64,000 nucleotides of DNA from Topomyia yanbarensis (Eukaryota > Arthropoda > Insecta > Diptera > Culicidae): positions 352,902,413-352,966,412 of the forward strand of contig NC_080672.1 in the NCBI RefSeq assembly GCF_030247195.1, given 5' to 3'. Below are positions 56,962 to 64,000 of this stretch, piece by piece (the first letter of the stretch is position 1; the number at the start of each line of letters is the position of its first letter). The position numbers were made by a program, and so were the translations under genes. The notes below the pieces were generated by a model that had not been told where the DNA came from, made no database searches, and saw only the letters and a list, made by a program, of their open reading frames with translations.

Positions 56962-57279
56962 CACACCAAAAAAAATCTGAATTTTATTTATCGTTGACGT
57001 AATTGCGAACATGACACAATTCAACAAACCGTAATTTACGAAATTACGGAACATTACCGTGTTCCGTTTAATTTTACATGAAACATATACGTTACATGCG
57101 CAATGATATAAAATTACACTTCCTACCATTCAGCACAAACGCTGTATGCGGAGTAAAATTACATGATTTACGAAATTAAACGTCATGTAAAATTAAAATC
57201 AAACGTAAAACTAAGTCATTTTAATGCTCGTATATGTCAGGGTCAGAAGACGTAAATTTACACTATTTTTCTAGGTGTG
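56962..57279. mobile_element. MITE of ~315 bp, copy B
   Basis: It matches 1858-2168 in the same orientation and keeps better ends: CACACCAAAAAAAAT at the left and ATTTTTCTAGGTGTG at the right form imperfect inverted termini. No coding capacity. The flanking duplication is at most 2 bp (CA). Confidence 0.7.
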
Positions 57280-57285
57280 CACATT

Positions 57286-60128
<2,843 letters not shown>

Positions 60129-60530
60129 AAAACCCGTTTTAATCCACCTAGTGATGCAATTGTGCCTTTCTCATTTATCCAAACTACGATTCCATGGCTG
60201 GTTATTAGACTGCCCAGAAAAATTATGAATTTTTGAAAACTCAATCGGCCTACCCCTGATTCGATTACTAGTCCCACCAGTTGTACTTGTTCCAAATTTG
60301 AAGCAAATCGGACAAGTCTAGTGCCTGAAGTTTGTATGGGATTTTTACATGAAGAAAACACACTAACTCGCCTTTTGTGCCGCTAGCTGGCACTGTATGC
60401 ATCGCATTATCACTGTAGGCGAAAATAAGAAACATAATTTAATTGTCTACAACTTTGTCGAAGACTGCTAGTCAATCCGGCTTTGTTAAAAGAAGTTATT
60501 AAACTTTTAACGAAGTGATGTCTGAGTCAG
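60129..60530. repeat. Dispersed repeat starting TTTTAATCCACCTAG
   Basis: It shares its start with 10925 and its interior with 41814-42180 (CCTGATTCGATTACTAGTCC, CCAAATTTGAAGCAAATCGG, TTGTATGGGATTTTTACATG). It is a non-coding family common enough to occur three times in this window. Confidence 0.6.
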
Positions 60531-60735
60531 TTTTCCATGGGGCCTAGCAGTGCATGGTTGAGTATCAGTACTCGATTCCCACGAACTGAACATTTTTGTG
60601 AAATAACCGTTAGATTTAGCTCAATAGTATGCCCAGAAGAATTGTAGTAAATAATACGAGTCATGTTTTGGTTAGAAAATGCTGCATTTTCAAAGTAACT
60701 GGGGTCATGTCTTGTACACAACACTTCATTTTTCG

Positions 60736-61760
60736 TATATCGTCGCTGTTGTGCTATCTTATGACAAGCGCCATTTAGCACTTTTCGAGAAAAACGATTT
60801 TTAAAGTTTGAGATTGAATATCTTAAAATTTATAAATGTTAGAAGCTTTTCGGAGAAGGCTTTCGATGCTTCTATCTTTTCTGAAGTAAACTCTCGATTT
60901 GTGCGAAGATCGGTTGACTATATTTACAGTTTTTGCTTAAAATGTAAACCAAAGTCGCTCACATACGTGTCATAAGTGTGTTTTGATGATAAAATATGTA
61001 TGACGTGTCACAAATGTGTACAGAAGATTTCATATAAAAAATTAATTATAACTGATTCGTAAAATTATGCGTTATAGATCACTATGTCCAATATCATACT
61101 TTTCCATGCGATGGCAGCAATATCAGGTTACAAAATGATGGTATTAGAACACAAAGTTTTTCCAATTTTCCTCCTTTATTCAGGAAAAACAATGAACAAA
61201 AATTGGTTTCATTGACAATTTAGAGACAATGTATATCAAACAATGTTATTGTAGGCAGGTGACTAGACGAAACAAATGTTCTTCTTGCATAATCCATCAC
61301 TACATTTCGGTATACTTTCCAAAACAATTGGAAATCTCAAAAGGAAATTTGTTCAATAATCATGAATATAAAAGCCAACCATTCCCAGAAAAAAAACTAT
61401 GGTAGGAAAAGTTTTGCTCCCGAGACAAGAACCTAGCTAATGGTTATGGTTGATCTGCATAGGAATTACCTATGTCATCAGAGACATCTGTTGGCTTGCT
61501 ATAAGCTTTTCGGCTTATAGCAAGCCAACAAACCTAGAATGTTGTCTCTTTTTTCTTTGTCATAAGATAGCACAACTCGATCACTCGAGAAATTGGCGCT
61601 TGTCATAATCGTGTTTCGCTATATCTCAGTAACCCAGCAGAATTTCAAAATTCTGAAAACGCGACTTTATGGAGATTTTAAAACTTAGTAACATGGCATA
61701 TCTAACTCAGTTCACCCCAAAATGGCGTTTGTCATAAGATAGCACAACAGCGACGATATA
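60736..61760. mobile_element. 1-kb DNA element with ~40-bp TIRs
   Basis: 60736-60777 (TATATCGTCGCTGTTGTGCT...) and 61720-61760 are reverse complements with very few mismatches. Part of the terminal sequence (CATAAGATAGCACAAC...GGCGCTTGTCATAA) is present again, rearranged, at 61558-61605. The ends read TATA, so a TA duplication is possible but ambiguous. No transposase ORF. Confidence 0.75.
61489..61530. repeat. Perfect 18-bp-arm hairpin
   Basis: TGTTGGCTTGCTATAAGC (61489-61506), 6-base loop, then its exact complement (61513-61530). It lies inside the TIR element. Confidence 0.92.
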
Positions 61761-62900
61761 ATGAACGTATAAATAAATCTTCACATTACACAAAAGATCT
61801 GCTGTTGTCTTGCTTTCCAAATTGTATAACAAAATTATTTTCGATTCGAGCACTCTACACCAGACGCCCCTCTTAAGACACGCCTGGGCGCTACGTTCGT
61901 GACGGAGAATTGTGTTTGACCCTTTGAGCCTCTCGTAGTATTTATTCGTGACAGTAGCGCATGACTGATTTTACTTTGAAGCAAACTCCATCAACGCAGA
62001 TCCATCAATTCAGCTCAACGTCAAATAATCAGGAATAACGTTTTCCTAATTTCCAATTAAGATCCTACGACCGTTTTCCCTTCGCTTTCATTTGCACCAG
62101 TTGCTTCTATGCTAATGAGTTTAGGCATTAGCAAGCATCTTTGCCGCACTGGTTCTGTGACATGGCGGGCCAGCAGGATCGTCAAGCGTAAAGTAATTTT
62201 CTCTCTAATTTATGTGAGAAACCCCTAGGAGGACAAAGTACGCAACCATAAGTTTTACTTTCTCATGCCCAAGAAAAGAATCCTTTATTTTTTGCTTTCC
62301 TCTAATCAAGGGGGACCCCGTCTTTTGCGTGTGTCACCATCGCGGCATTAACTCGCCCGAAGAAACGGAACCGTATGCAAATTATGTCGATTAAGCGGAT
62401 GGAATCGAACTGGCTGGCAAGCGAGAAGTAAAACTCCAAATCGGACCAAATCCTATTAATCAACTTCTTCTGCTTCCGTGAACCGTTTCTTTCGATTCTT
62501 CTACGCCGCGCCGCCGTCGTCCTGCTTTCGCTCATTCACTCAGAGGTTGGCTTTGAACCGAACGCCGAGATCGAATTTATGCAGTTCAGCAAAATCAACA
62601 TCAAATATCACCACAGGGACACCCTTCCTGCTTGTCATTCAGTTTCACCGTAATCCCCGGTTGTACACAGCTGAGGTTTGAAAGTTGCAAGGAGCGAGAG
62701 TTCAATTAATTTTTTTTTCTTTCGTTGTAGAAGAATTTAACCCCTCACGCTCTGCGGACGCTTAATTTGATGCTAACCTTTAGGATCCAGCTGAATTGAG
62801 AGGGGTATTGTATAAGATATAGAAATATTTTCCGCAGCAGTGTGCTAATTTTGCATACGAAAAAGAATCCGAAAACGTCAAACATTTACTATGTGTTACC
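61761..62900. other. Unassigned sequence
   Basis: Moderately GC-rich near 62290-62680 with ORFs of 67-77 aa on both strands; no domain recognised. Confidence 0.4.
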
Positions 62901-62902
62901 TT

Positions 62903-63108
62903 TAAGGTTGGACAGAGAATGCGCAAAATTCGCAAACGAAAAAGCAGTTTTTTTCCACGCCGTATGTCAGATCTTCATAAAAATCAAACAGCAGTACTGT
63001 AACAACATTCTACATAGGCTGATTGATTTTTATGAAGATCCGACATACGGTGTGGAAAAAAAATGCTTTTTCGTTTGCGAATTTTGCGCATTCTCTATCC
63101 ATCCTTAA
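62903..63108. repeat. ~86-bp-arm inverted repeat (hairpin)
   Basis: 62903-62987 and 63023-63108 are reverse complements with few mismatches around a ~35-bp spacer. Core words are GAATGCGCAAAATTCGCAAACG and GATCTTCATAAAAATCAA. Non-coding. Confidence 0.9.
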
Positions 63109-63229
63109 CGATTATTGCTGATTATTTTCTATTATATTTCTATGCAATATAAATCTGTGCACGCTGACTCAAAGCATGTGAGAGTGTCGTCCACAAACAT
63201 ACCTTGAGCTACAGAACGTACCGCAACCG

Positions 63230-63530
63230 TACCATACCGCATTACATTAAGTTAGCATTATGTGGCCTTATAATGGCTCTATAATAGCACTTAATGCATA
63301 TGTAAATCATACATCTTTTAAAGATCCTGGAAGAATCTTTGCGTTATATCAGCTTTATATACGTATATAGAGCTGGCGATAATGCTACATTTCGGCTGTT
63401 CCTGTATGCATTTACGGCGCTAATATAGAGCTTTATTGCATTGTAAATGTTGAAATCGGCTTTTAATGCAACAATAATGCTATTGTATAGCCAATGCTGT
63501 GCAATTGTGGTTACTTTAGAAAACCTGAAC
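63230..63530. repeat. Possible MITE rich in TAATGCT / AGCATTA words
   Basis: GCATTATGTGGCCTTATAATGGCTCTATAATAGC and later CAACAATAATGCTATTGTATAGCC-like words occur on both strands. No ends or duplication could be fixed. Confidence 0.3.
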
Positions 63531-63629
63531 GCGATCCCGATAGCTTGCAAGTTGGAAAGCATATGAAACAGTAGAAGTTCGCTAAAAATATCTGGTTAGA
63601 CAGGCTATCTGTACATATGGCTTGGGAAG

Positions 63630-63785
63630 CGCAATTGAGTTCGTCAAACAGAAAATGTACGTGAACGAGTTTATGGAAGAACGTCTGCTGCCTTTCCTGA
63701 AGCAACACAGTTTTTCTGTGCAGTATGCATTTAGATTTGACCAAGTTTGGTTGAAAGGCCTTTTAGATAGAGTTTTAAGATCTGT
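63630..63785 (+). pseudogene. Short mariner-like transposase fragment
   Basis: KQKMYVNEFMEERLLPFLKQHS is similar to the conserved segment of mariner/Tc1-type transposases (Y-x-N-E-x3-x-RLLPF) that precedes the second catalytic Asp. The FWPDLASCHY-type motif expected just after is not preserved (it reads YAFRFDQVWL). Only ~50 residues are recognisable, so it is a remnant. Confidence 0.4.
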
Positions 63786-64000
63786 TCATAATTTTTTTAA
63801 GAAGTTCATTCGTGTTCAGGATAAAAAAAACCTGAAACCGACCGTCTCTAATTCTCACTGATAATTTTTGGGATCATATATTAATCTTTAATAAATATTT
63901 TAGACAGATGCTCATTTTCACACAGCTATAGAACGAATGCTTCCCGAAAACGTCCTAGTCATATGAATCTCGATGATCTATCTTTCATCGAACGGTTCAG
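63786..64000. other. Unassigned sequence
   Basis: Nothing recognised up to the window end. Confidence 0.4.

Overview
The window looks like a transposon-dense intergenic stretch of an insect genome. It is AT-rich, has long (TA)n microsatellites, tRNA-derived SINEs ending in A-runs, intron-sized gaps with GT..AG borders, and two full-length non-LTR retrotransposons of the endonuclease-RT-RNase H type that is common in mosquitoes. A culicid mosquito (Aedes/Culex side) is the most plausible source, but this is inferred from repeat style and not proven. I see no bacterial-style operon, no CRISPR array and no rRNA or genuine tRNA gene.

Left third (1-20.6 kb): a CACAG-ended DNA element with a 5-bp duplication (229-1105); a large inverted repeat (1630-3640) whose two arms carry different later insertions; a (TA)n tract; a TA-flanked MITE built from a 33-bp minisatellite (5554-6074); a hAT-type element (7145-9060) that may sit inside an older repeat; a second SINE; and an intact two-ORF non-LTR retrotransposon (14377-20563) with a perfect 12-bp target-site duplication.

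Middle (20.6-45.8 kb): a decayed non-LTR relic in reverse orientation is split by a hAT element (perfect 8-bp duplication), which in turn contains a 116-bp TTAA-flanked piggyBac-type MITE, giving three nested layers. Then come a ~95-bp tandem array rich in small palindromes; the best host-gene candidate, a four-exon gene for a small secreted or membrane protein (minus strand, 28491-29628); a long-TIR hAT-like element (30534-32172); a frame-broken PIG-W-like gene fragment (34.88-35.43 kb); a ~190-bp satellite array (35.88-37.2 kb); a near-loopless 155-bp palindrome (39.6 kb); two more CACAG-ended elements with 5-bp duplications (40543-41420, 43670-44516); and a Bel/Pao gag relic.

Right third (45.8-64 kb): a second SINE type, a decayed 3' fragment of the same retrotransposon lineage, and a second full-length retrotransposon on the minus strand (50745-56868, 15-bp duplication). 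Both of its ORFs are open, but the first catalytic Asp of the RT motif is replaced by His. A second copy of the ~315-bp MITE follows, then another (TA)n tract, a 1-kb element with ~40-bp TIRs, an 86-bp-arm hairpin and a trace of mariner-type transposase.

Functionally, the only coordinated gene sets are the two retrotransposons: ORF1 is a CCHC nucleic-acid-binding protein and ORF2 an endonuclease/RT/RNase H polyprotein, and both copies join them by the same 8-nt ATGGCTAA overlap. The DNA elements carry no visible transposase and would depend on enzymes encoded elsewhere.
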